Shown piece by piece: positions 1 through 6,331 of a DNA stretch of 6,599 nt. This stretch comes from Bacteroidota bacterium (GTDB taxonomy: Bacteria > Bacteroidota > Ignavibacteria > Kapaibacteriales > UBA2268), in contig DAHXMP010000411.1 of assembly GCA_027371665.1 (NCBI GenBank), forward strand, positions 1 to 6,599. The letters are read 5' to 3'. Within the stretch, counting starts at the first letter, position 1. Each line of letters starts with the position of its first letter. The notes below the pieces were generated by a model that made no database searches, was not told the origin of the DNA, and saw only the letters and a list, made by a program, of their open reading frames with translations. Both the position numbers and the translations under genes were made by a program.

Positions 1-1
1 A

Positions 2-409
2 TATAACATTGTTAATATAAAAAAACCAAACTCTCAAGGATTTTATTTGGTTTCTGATTCATCAAAGCATCTAATAATTCTTAAAAATAAAGATTTATCT
101 AATAACTTAGCTGAATGGAGCACTTATGTAATAGCAGGAAAATTTATGTCTAAACTTGATAGGTTATTATTTGTTCTTGCTGACAGTAAATTTGAAAATA
201 ATATTGAATACTTCCATTTCAATGAAGCATATTTATTGGAAAAGCCAACCCCTAAAAAATTCCTTGAAGCATTTGAGAAAAACAAATTGATGATTGATTT
301 ACGGATGCACATAAAAGGATCGGGTGGTGTTAGAAACCATGGAACAGGATTTAGAATTTCAGAACAAAATCTTATTGATTTATATTCAAGTAAAAAACAA
401 TTAATATAA
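2..409 (+). CDS. Restriction endonuclease, MvaI/BcnI family, C-terminal part (5' end off window)
   Basis: The reading frame is open from the first complete codon at base 2 to the TAA at 407-409, giving 135 residues; the true start lies to the left, and a TTG at 47 is only an internal codon. The tail contains DLRMH (fragment residues 99-103) followed by RNHGTGFRI (111-119), with the histidine 23 residues from the C-terminus. This resembles my memory of the C-terminal half of MvaI/BcnI-type (MutH-like fold) type II restriction enzymes, where a histidine near the C-terminus (H219 in BcnI, as I recall) reads the centre of the CC(N)GG-type site. The catalytic D...ExK residues would be in the missing N-terminal part. 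About 27% G+C (109 of 409 bases by hand count) against roughly 47% sampled in acs suggests transfer from elsewhere. A partner methyltransferase would be expected to the left. The family call is from motif memory, not a search; another MutH-like nuclease is possible. Confidence 0.6.
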   Translation, partial: YNIVNIKKPNSQGFYLVSDSSKHLIILKNKDLSNNLAEWSTYVIAGKFMSKLDRLLFVLADSKFENNIEYFHFNEAYLLEKPTPKKFLEAFEKNKLMIDLRMHIKGSGGVRNHGTGFRISEQNLIDLYSSKKQLI

Positions 410-514
410 TTTTTATGTAATTTTAATCTTATTATTCTATAAAACATCCTTCTTGCACTAATCCCTCTCCCTATTCGTTTGTCGTTCCTAAAAAAATTCT
501 TAATTAATACTTGC

Positions 515-520
515 AAGGGG
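515..520 (+). promoter_or_regulatory. Ribosome binding site that fixes the acs start
   Basis: AAGGGG lies 6 bases before the ATG at 527. The frame is also open upstream to a TTG at 479, but that codon is preceded by a pyrimidine-rich stretch with no Shine-Dalgarno match, and the extra 16 residues would not resemble the N-terminus of Acs proteins. The ATG at 527 is therefore preferred. Confidence 0.75.
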
Positions 521-526
521 TATAAA

Positions 527-2419
527 ATGTCTGAAAAAGCGTTGAGCGGTGAAGTATATTTTCCTTCAAAGGATGTTATAAATAATGCACATATAAAAGA
601 CTGGAACAAGCTGAATGAACAAGTCAAAGCCGATTACACAGGGTTCTGGGCAGAACGGGCAAAAGAGCTTCACTGGTTTATAAAATTCGGCAAAGTCCTC
701 GACGATTCGGATAAACCTTTCTATAAATGGTTTACAGGCGGCAAAACAAATTTATCTTATAATTGCCTCGACAGGCACTTGGACACACCAAGGAAAAACA
801 AGCTGGCTCTTATCTGGGAAGGTGAAAACGGCGAACACCGCACTATGAGCTATTTCCGGTTACATAAAGAAACCTGCAAATTCGCTGCGATTCTCAAAAG
901 CCTCGGAGTCAAAAAAGGCGACAGGGTTACGATTTACATGGGCAGGACACCCGAAATAGTTACTGCCATGCTTGCCTGTGCGAGAATCGGGGCAATTCAT
1001 TCAGTCGTTTACGGCGGCTTTTCAGTCGAAGCATTGCACGAAAGAATCGAGGACAGCCAGTCGAGAGTGCTGATTGTCGCCGACGGTGCTTATCAGCGTG
1101 GAAAAATCATTCCCCTGAAACAAATCGCAGACGAAGCCCTGCAAAGAGCAGGAACAGTGGAGCATGTACTCGTTATCAAACGGACAGGGCAGGAAGTCAA
1201 CATGGAACAGGGACGGGATATGTGGTTCCACGAGCTTATGAATCTGCCGATTGTTACTAACCACTGCCCGCCCGAGGAGATGGATTCCGAAGACCCGCTT
1301 TTTATTCTTTATACATCCGGAACAACTGGAAAATCAAAAGCCATACTGCACACTCACGGAGGCTACATGGTCGGTGTTTATACGACATTGAAATATGTGT
1401 TCGACATAAAAGATGAAGACAGGTTCTGGTGTACGGCTGACCCGGGCTGGATTACAGGGCATAGTTACATTGTTTATGGACCTCTTTTGAACGGAGCCAC
1501 AGTCTTCTTATACGAGGGTTCACCCAATTATCCTTATCCGAACCGCTGGTGGCAGATGGTCGAAAAATACGGAATCACTATTTTATATACTGCACCGACT
1601 GCAATTCGCGGGCTGATGAGATTCGGCGAGGCTTGGGCAAACAGGCACGACCTGTCATCCCTTCGTTTGCTCGGTTCAGTCGGCGAGCCTATTAATCCCG
1701 AAGCGTGGAAATGGTTTTATAGGGTGATCGGTAAGGAAAAATGCCCGATTATGGATACATGGTGGCAGACAGAAACCGGTATGTTCATAATTGCACCTGT
1801 GCCGAGTTTACCTCTAAAACCAGGCTCGGGTACAAAGCCCTTCCCCGGAATAGAAATGGACATATTGGATGAAGAAGGCAAACCTGCCGGCACGAATGAA
1901 GAAGGTTTTCTCGTAATCAAAACCCCCTGGCCTGCAATGGTAAGGGAAATTTACAAAGACAGGGAGAGGTATATCGAGCAATACTGGAAAAAGTACCCGG
2001 GCTATTACCTTACCGGCGACAGTGCCAAGTGTGACGAAGACGGCTATTACTGGATTATTGGAAGAGTAGACGATGTCATTAAAGTATCGGGTTATCGTCT
2101 CGGAACGGCTGAAATAGAGAGTGCACTCGTCAGCCATCATGCAGTTGCAGAGGCAGCAGCAATAGGCGTTCCACATGAAATCAAGGGTAATGCCATACAT
2201 ACATTTGTAATCTTAAAGCAGGGAATCGAAAAAAGCGAAGCTCTTGCCGAAGAGTTGAGGAAATACGTCAGCCACGAAGTGGGGCCTATCGCCAAACCCG
2301 AGTCAATCGAGTTCGTTGATTCACTGCCAAAGACGAGAAGCGGAAAAATCATGCGTCGTGTATTAAAAGCAAAGGTATTGGGTATTGACCCGGGAAATAT
2401 CTCGACATTGGAAGAATAA
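527..2419 (+). CDS. acs: Acetyl-CoA synthetase (AMP-forming)
   Basis: This 630-residue cytoplasmic enzyme is expected to convert acetate, ATP and CoA to acetyl-CoA, AMP and pyrophosphate through an acetyl-adenylate. The adenylation core has the P-loop YTSGTTGK (262-269), GWITGHSY (307-314), GSVGEP (383-388) and DTWWQTETG (410-418). The ribose-binding Asp in YLTGD is D498, the hinge region is GRVDDVIKVSGYR (512-524), and the C-terminal PKTRSGK carries the catalytic lysine K607, matching K609 of Salmonella Acs. The acetate pocket is I309/T310/V385/W413, equivalent to V310/T311/V386/W414; the tryptophan restricts the pocket to short acids. The protein is slightly shorter than the roughly 650-residue enterobacterial enzyme, ending early in an acidic tail, but looks intact. 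K607 is the lysine reversibly acetylated in other bacteria; no acetyltransferase or deacetylase gene is in view. It stands alone on the plus strand, 152 bases before cheB. Propionate use as a side activity cannot be excluded. Confidence 0.96.
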   Translation: MSEKALSGEVYFPSKDVINNAHIKDWNKLNEQVKADYTGFWAERAKELHWFIKFGKVLDDSDKPFYKWFTGGKTNLSYNCLDRHLDTPRKNKLALIWEGENGEHRTMSYFRLHKETCKFAAILKSLGVKKGDRVTIYMGRTPEIVTAMLACARIGAIHSVVYGGFSVEALHERIEDSQSRVLIVADGAYQRGKIIPLKQIADEALQRAGTVEHVLVIKRTGQEVNMEQGRDMWFHELMNLPIVTNHCPPEEMDSEDPLFILYTSGTTGKSKAILHTHGGYMVGVYTTLKYVFDIKDEDRFWCTADPGWITGHSYIVYGPLLNGATVFLYEGSPNYPYPNRWWQMVEKYGITILYTAPTAIRGLMRFGEAWANRHDLSSLRLLGSVGEPINPEAWKWFYRVIGKEKCPIMDTWWQTETGMFIIAPVPSLPLKPGSGTKPFPGIEMDILDEEGKPAGTNEEGFLVIKTPWPAMVREIYKDRERYIEQYWKKYPGYYLTGDSAKCDEDGYYWIIGRVDDVIKVSGYRLGTAEIESALVSHHAVAEAAAIGVPHEIKGNAIHTFVILKQGIEKSEALAEELRKYVSHEVGPIAKPESIEFVDSLPKTRSGKIMRRVLKAKVLGIDPGNISTLEE

Positions 2420-2564
2420 CCGTTTCCAGAAATAAAGCATCCTTATTTTCTTTAAATGGTTCAAATTATTTTTTTTATATATATCCGATATTCCATAATT
2501 TGCCAGTCTATAATAATGATTTAATAAAATTTTTTTAAAAAGCAGAGCTTTATTGTAAAATAAC

Positions 2565-2568
2565 AGGA
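2565..2568 (+). promoter_or_regulatory. Weak ribosome binding site for cheB
   Basis: AGGA lies only 3 bases before the ATG at 2572, closer than the usual 5-9 bases. The start is still supported because the receiver domain begins directly after it (KVLIIDGS at residues 8-15), leaving no room for a later start. Confidence 0.4.
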
Positions 2569-2571
2569 ACA

Positions 2572-3663
2572 ATGGAAAACGGCGAAAAAATCAAGGTGTT
2601 AATCATTGACGGTTCTGCTGTTAACAGGAACATCTACAGGGATGAGCTATCGAAGGACCCTGACTTACAGGTTCAGACCGAACCCGATATTGATTCTGCA
2701 AACTATGCCGTAATCGAATCTTCCCCTGACGTAATCTGCCTCGACATAGAAACCACACAAATGGAGGGCATTGAATTTATAAGAAACATAATGCCTAAGC
2801 ACCCGCTCCCTGTAATTGCAATAAGCTACCTGACATTGAAAGGTAAACATATAACACTTCAGGCTCTCGAAGCAGGTGCCGTGGATTATGTACCGAAACA
2901 TACAACAGATTTAAATAGGTCTTTGAAAGACCTGATGACTGACCTGAATGCTAAAATCAAGACTGCATCACAGGCAAATGTTGCTCACTGGATAAATAAA
3001 AAGTTTGAATACCTTAGGCGACTCCCTGAATTTGATAAGGATAAAGCAGCGAAGCTATCCGATAAAGTAGTCGTAATTGGAGGCTCGATAGGAGGCATTG
3101 AAGGCTTGAGAAAAATGATTACGAGATTCCCGACAAATATGCCATGTGTGCTTGTCGTCCAGCATATATTGCCTGGGTTTTCAAAGACACTGGCATACAG
3201 GCTCGATGAAATTTCGGGGATGAATGTTAAAGAAGCAGAATCAGGGGATGTTGTTCAGCCCGGGTTCGTATATATTGCACCCGGAGATTTTCACATGAAG
3301 ATTATCAGAAGCGGAGGCAAGTTTGAAATTACCTGTGAAAGCGGCGAGAAGGTTAACGGGCAAAGGCCTTCGATTGATGTGCTAATGTTTTCGATTGCTG
3401 AATATATTGGTCAAAATTCAATCGGAATTCTCCTTGCAGGTAATAGTAATGACGGTGCTTTGGGTTTGAAGGCTATGAAAAATTCAGGAGCAAAAACAAT
3501 AACACAGGACCAGCCTTCGAGTATATTTTACCAGGCACCGAAAGCTGCACTCGAATACGGGGGTGTTGACACACAAATGCACCTGGATGATATAGCCCTT
3601 GGGATTATGAAGATGCTGACAGGAGAAGCAGAGCCACAGCAATCGCTGGATTTCAATAAATAA
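2572..3663 (+). CDS. cheB: CheB-type response regulator / protein-glutamate methylesterase
   Basis: CheB removes methyl groups from glutamates (and deamidates glutamines) on chemoreceptor cytoplasmic domains, resetting sensitivity after CheA-dependent phosphorylation. The 363 residues have the expected two domains: a receiver (about 7-125), a linker (about 126-165) and a methylesterase (about 166-352). The esterase triad is S172 in VIGGSIGG, H198 in VVQH and D294 in NDGA; the spacings of 26 and 96 residues match S164/H190/D286 of enterobacterial CheB. Substrate-region motifs such as AYRLD and RPSIDVL are present. In the receiver, the phosphoacceptor D58 (CLDIE), S85 and K109 are kept, but the acidic pair normally written DDS is D13-G14-S15, so one metal-binding acid is missing. 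No cheA, cheR, cheW or receptor gene is in the window. It follows acs by 152 bases and converges on the DedA gene. The methylesterase family is certain; chemotaxis rather than another chemosensory pathway is inference. Confidence 0.92.
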   Translation: MENGEKIKVLIIDGSAVNRNIYRDELSKDPDLQVQTEPDIDSANYAVIESSPDVICLDIETTQMEGIEFIRNIMPKHPLPVIAISYLTLKGKHITLQALEAGAVDYVPKHTTDLNRSLKDLMTDLNAKIKTASQANVAHWINKKFEYLRRLPEFDKDKAAKLSDKVVVIGGSIGGIEGLRKMITRFPTNMPCVLVVQHILPGFSKTLAYRLDEISGMNVKEAESGDVVQPGFVYIAPGDFHMKIIRSGGKFEITCESGEKVNGQRPSIDVLMFSIAEYIGQNSIGILLAGNSNDGALGLKAMKNSGAKTITQDQPSSIFYQAPKAALEYGGVDTQMHLDDIALGIMKMLTGEAEPQQSLDFNK

Positions 3664-3672
3664 ATCAAATCA

Positions 3673-4302
3673 TTAATCTTCAACCGAGATTCTTCTTTTT
3701 CTTCTCCTTTTCTGATATAATCTTAAGAAAATAATTCCTGTTATTATTACAAGAAGGACCGGAAATAAAAGTGTACCATATAATTTGAAATAATGTTCGG
3801 CTACACGCCAGTTTGAACCGAGGAGCAACCCCGTATAAATTAAAAAGCTGTTCCATAAAAAAGCACTGACAGCCGAAAGAAGTACTGTTTCACCGAGATT
3901 CATTTTGTACATACCTGCAAGAAACGAGACAACAGCCCTTGTTCCGGTGAGAAACCTATTCCCGACAATAATCAGGTATCCGTATTTTTTTAATAATCTT
4001 CCCGGCTTTTTAATCGTTTTCTCATTTATGAATTTAAATCGCGGTGATTTTACGATTCTCTCGCCTAATGCTGAACCAAAGCGGTACATGACTGTAAACC
4101 CGACGGTTGAACCGATTGTTGCAGAGATAACCAGCGGGAAAAATTCCACAACATTGATACCAACAAGAGTGCCCATAAAAATAAGTACGGTATCGCTCGG
4201 TACCGGTGGGAAAAGATTCTCGGTTAATGTGAGAAGCAAAGCCGCTGCGAGCACCCACTGCCAGGGGACATTTGATAAAAAATGTACTATCGGTTCTAAC
4301 AT
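3673..4302 (-). CDS. DedA-family inner-membrane protein
   Basis: This 209-residue protein is nearly all hydrophobic segments and belongs to the DedA/VTT family, whose bacterial members act in membrane homeostasis, proton-motive-force maintenance and lipid carrier or phospholipid translocation. Visible family features are ENLFPPVPSD (28-37, acidic E28 and D37), a glycine-rich GSTVGF with YRFGSALG (64-80), and NRFLTGTR with FLAGMYKM (115-134). R116 and R122 have the same six-residue spacing as the essential arginines R130/R136 of E. coli YqjA, and D37 fits its D51. Membrane segments lie at about 15-27, 38-60, 110-131, 138-160 and 176-197. The C-terminus is an arginine/lysine-rich tail (QKRRRKRR, 198-205), expected to be cytoplasmic. 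The start ATG at 4300-4302 has a GAGG eight bases upstream. It lies 109 bases downstream of the ABC exporter gene on the same strand and could be cotranscribed. The exact substrate cannot be read from sequence. Confidence 0.9.
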   Translation of the reverse strand: MLEPIVHFLSNVPWQWVLAAALLLTLTENLFPPVPSDTVLIFMGTLVGINVVEFFPLVISATIGSTVGFTVMYRFGSALGERIVKSPRFKFINEKTIKKPGRLLKKYGYLIIVGNRFLTGTRAVVSFLAGMYKMNLGETVLLSAVSAFLWNSFLIYTGLLLGSNWRVAEHYFKLYGTLLFPVLLVIITGIIFLRLYQKRRRKRRISVED

Positions 4303-4310
4303 ATTAATAA

Positions 4311-4314
4311 CCTC
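4311..4314 (-). promoter_or_regulatory. Ribosome binding site for the DedA gene
   Basis: On the minus strand GAGG (within TTGAGG) sits 8 bases before the ATG at 4302-4300. It supports that start; longer in-frame extensions have no comparable site. Confidence 0.5.
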
Positions 4315-4411
4315 AACTATGAGAAGAAAATAAAGATAAAAATTTATATTAATATATAAAAAGAAAATTTTGGTATTTTCATGGAATTATTTCAATTATA
4401 CTTTAAAGCCT

Positions 4412-6160
4412 TTACAAGGTATTTATTTCTTCCTCTAATAGCTGAAGTGAAAACATTTCTGCATATTTGCCGTTTAATTGCAAAAGTTCTTCATGAGTGC
4501 CGGATTCGGATATCCTTCCGTCTTCCATTACTATTATATTATCGCATCTCATAACCGTAGAAATCCTGTGGGATATAATCAAAGTTGTTCTGCCGTTCAT
4601 CGAGTTGTACAGTTCGTTGAGAAGTTGTTTTTCGGTTTGTGAATCAACTGCCGATAGAGCATCGTCGAGAATGAGGATTGAAGGATTTTTGATTAAAGCA
4701 CGTGCTATTGCGAGTCTCTGCTTCTGACCTCCCGAAAGAGTGATGCCTCTTTCTCCGAGGATTGTGTCATACTTATCGGGGAAGGAAAGTACTTCTTCGT
4801 GAAGCTGGGCAATTTTGCAGAATCCGGTTATTTCTTCAGGCGTGGCATCAGGTTTACCGAATTTAATATTTTCCGAGATGCTGAGAGAAAACAGAAAAGG
4901 TTCCTGCGGAACAACTCCGATTCCTATTCTCAGTACATCGAGGGGAATTTTTCTGATATCGCGACCGTCAATTTTCAGAATTCCACTACTAACGTCAAAT
5001 GACCTCGGGACAAGATTTACGAGCGAAGTTTTACCTGAGCCGATACTGCCGACAATTCCGATGGCAGTACCAGGGTCAATTTCCAGGTTAAGCTCGTCGA
5101 GAGCATTGAATGTACCGGAATTATATTTTAATGATACATTATCAAATTGGATAGCACCTTTAATATTTTGGATTGTATAATCTGTATCGGAATCTTCCAG
5201 GATTTCGGGAACAGAATCGAAAATGACGCCGAGTCTTGCTGTCGAAGCGGCGGCTCTCTGGACGATGTTGGTAACCCAACCGATTGCGGCAATAGGCCAT
5301 ATCAGCATGTTTACATAAATGAAGAATTGTGTGAGTTGTCCAAGTGTAACTCTTCCTTTCATTACTTCAAGCCCTCCGTAACCAAGAACTGTTATATTTG
5401 ATAATCCAATCAGAGTAACAATAATCGGCACGAATAAAGACTGGTATTTTGCCAGTTTCATGTTTTTGGAATAATAATCCTCGCTTAATTCACCGAATCT
5501 TTTGTATTCGTAAGCTTCCCTGATGTAAGAACGAATAATTTTTATTCCTGAAAAAGTTTCCTGTGCCCGGGCTGTGAGATGGGAAAACTGTTCCTGAACA
5601 TTACGGAAAGAAGTATGAACCTTGTTCCCGATATAATATACCGATACTGCGATAACAGGCAGTGGAATTAACGAAACCAGCGTCAGCCTTACATCGAGGC
5701 TGAGCATGAAATACATAACGAAAGTAAAAGCAGTAAGCGTATTAGCCGTATACATAATCGCCGGGCCTAAAAATTCTCTTGCAGCAGATATATCGTTTGA
5801 TGAGTGAGCCATTAAGATTCCGGCAGGATTTTTTTGAAAAAAACTCATGGATTGTTTTTCGATTGACAGAAGGAAATCTTTTCTCAAATCGTATTCAATC
5901 AGCCTCGATGAGACAATAATAGTCTGGCGTGTCAGAAACATAAATAATCCCGAAAGAGCTGTCAGTGCAAGGATTAGAAAGACAGATAAAATAATTTCTT
6001 TTTCGGAGAACTTAGCGAACTTTATTGTGTCAATCGTATTGCCTACAACACGGGGAACTATCGTTGCCGTTATATTTGATAATGTTACAAAGATACTTCC
6101 CGAAATGAGATTCTTCCGGTATCTCTTTAAATAAGGCAATAATCTTAATAATTCTTTCAT
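4412..6160 (-). CDS. ABC exporter half-transporter (TMD-NBD), likely degenerate-site subunit of a heterodimer
   Basis: The 582 residues form one transmembrane domain and one nucleotide-binding domain, the layout of multidrug/lipid exporters such as MdlA, BmrC and TM287. Six membrane helices lie near 21-40, 57-77, 133-153, 158-178, 241-261 and 276-300. The ATPase domain has an A-loop tyrosine (Y346), Walker A GSIGSGKT (371-378), Q-loop Q419, the exporter X-loop GERG (469-472), signature LSGGQ (475-479), Walker B SILILD (494-499), D-loop SAVD (503-506) and switch H531. The residue after Walker B, normally the catalytic glutamate, is D500. In heterodimeric exporters the subunit with this aspartate keeps a normal LSGGQ and pairs with a subunit having the glutamate, so a partner is predicted. 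None lies next to it: DedA is downstream and a secreted protein is divergent. The ATG at 6160-6158 has no clear Shine-Dalgarno site, but the N-terminus MKELLRLLPYLKRYR is typical. The substrate is unknown. Confidence 0.93.
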   Translation of the reverse strand: MKELLRLLPYLKRYRKNLISGSIFVTLSNITATIVPRVVGNTIDTIKFAKFSEKEIILSVFLILALTALSGLFMFLTRQTIIVSSRLIEYDLRKDFLLSIEKQSMSFFQKNPAGILMAHSSNDISAAREFLGPAIMYTANTLTAFTFVMYFMLSLDVRLTLVSLIPLPVIAVSVYYIGNKVHTSFRNVQEQFSHLTARAQETFSGIKIIRSYIREAYEYKRFGELSEDYYSKNMKLAKYQSLFVPIIVTLIGLSNITVLGYGGLEVMKGRVTLGQLTQFFIYVNMLIWPIAAIGWVTNIVQRAAASTARLGVIFDSVPEILEDSDTDYTIQNIKGAIQFDNVSLKYNSGTFNALDELNLEIDPGTAIGIVGSIGSGKTSLVNLVPRSFDVSSGILKIDGRDIRKIPLDVLRIGIGVVPQEPFLFSLSISENIKFGKPDATPEEITGFCKIAQLHEEVLSFPDKYDTILGERGITLSGGQKQRLAIARALIKNPSILILDDALSAVDSQTEKQLLNELYNSMNGRTTLIISHRISTVMRCDNIIVMEDGRISESGTHEELLQLNGKYAEMFSLQLLEEEINTL

Positions 6161-6331
6161 TGATATATAAATTGAAATTGATTTTCATTATCTCGCATTA
6201 TAGGATGATTTATTGTTTTTGAAAATAAAATTCCGTAAATATCCGTTTTAAATATTTTTTATAATCAAATAATATTAATAAACCGAAAAAAAATCAAATT
6301 TATTCATTTAATCGTGAAATAAGGAGTGTTC
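6161..6331. promoter_or_regulatory. Divergent intergenic region between the ABC exporter gene and the secreted-protein gene
   Basis: This 171-base, strongly A+T-rich gap separates two outward-facing genes, so it must hold promoters for both strands unless transcription comes from elsewhere. On the minus strand TAAATTTG (6302-6295) fits the Bacteroidota -7 consensus TAnnTTTG, but no TTG sits at the right distance upstream, so I do not call a specific promoter. I see no strong inverted repeat or riboswitch-like structure. Confidence 0.4.
6321..6326 (+). promoter_or_regulatory. Strong ribosome binding site for the right-edge gene
   Basis: AAGGAG, a near-complete Shine-Dalgarno sequence, lies 5 bases before the ATG at 6332. 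It is the clearest such site in the window and supports a real gene start although the gene is cut off. Confidence 0.75.

Noticed and set aside
453..481. TTG followed by TATTCGTTTG before acs as a Bacteroidota-type promoter, with a similar TATCCGTTT at 6240-6248
   Set aside because: The spacing inside the second word does not fit TAnnTTTG, and the distances to a TTG differ between the two sites, so the resemblance is not strong enough.
479..526. TTG-initiated N-terminal extension of acs
   Set aside because: No ribosome binding site precedes the TTG, while a good one precedes the ATG at 527, and the added residues do not resemble Acs proteins.
124..627. A 167-codon minus-strand open frame across the restriction gene and the acs start
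   Set aside because: It lies antisense to two better-supported genes, has no recognisable motif, and its apparent length follows from low stop density in A+T-rich antisense sequence.
2430..2448. Inverted repeat AAATAA/TTATTT just after acs as an intrinsic terminator
   Set aside because: The stem is six A/T pairs with a seven-base loop and no proper T-run directly after it; too weak to call.
2509..2514. TATAAT word upstream of cheB as a -10 promoter element
   Set aside because: No -35 match lies about 17 bases upstream (the sequence there is CGATAT), and such words are frequent in A+T-rich gaps.
2538..2550. Small hairpin AAAGC-AGA-GCTTT in the cheB leader
   Set aside because: Five pairs with a three-base loop are expected by chance in this composition, and no T-run follows on the plus strand.
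3905..4333. A 142-codon plus-strand open frame
   Set aside because: It is fully antisense to most of the DedA gene, whose conserved motifs explain the region; the antisense translation has no family features.
4345..4356. Perfect 12-base palindrome TATATTAATATA between the ABC and DedA genes as an operator
   Set aside because: It is composed only of A and T within an A+T-rich gap, so chance occurrence is likely and no matching copy was seen elsewhere.
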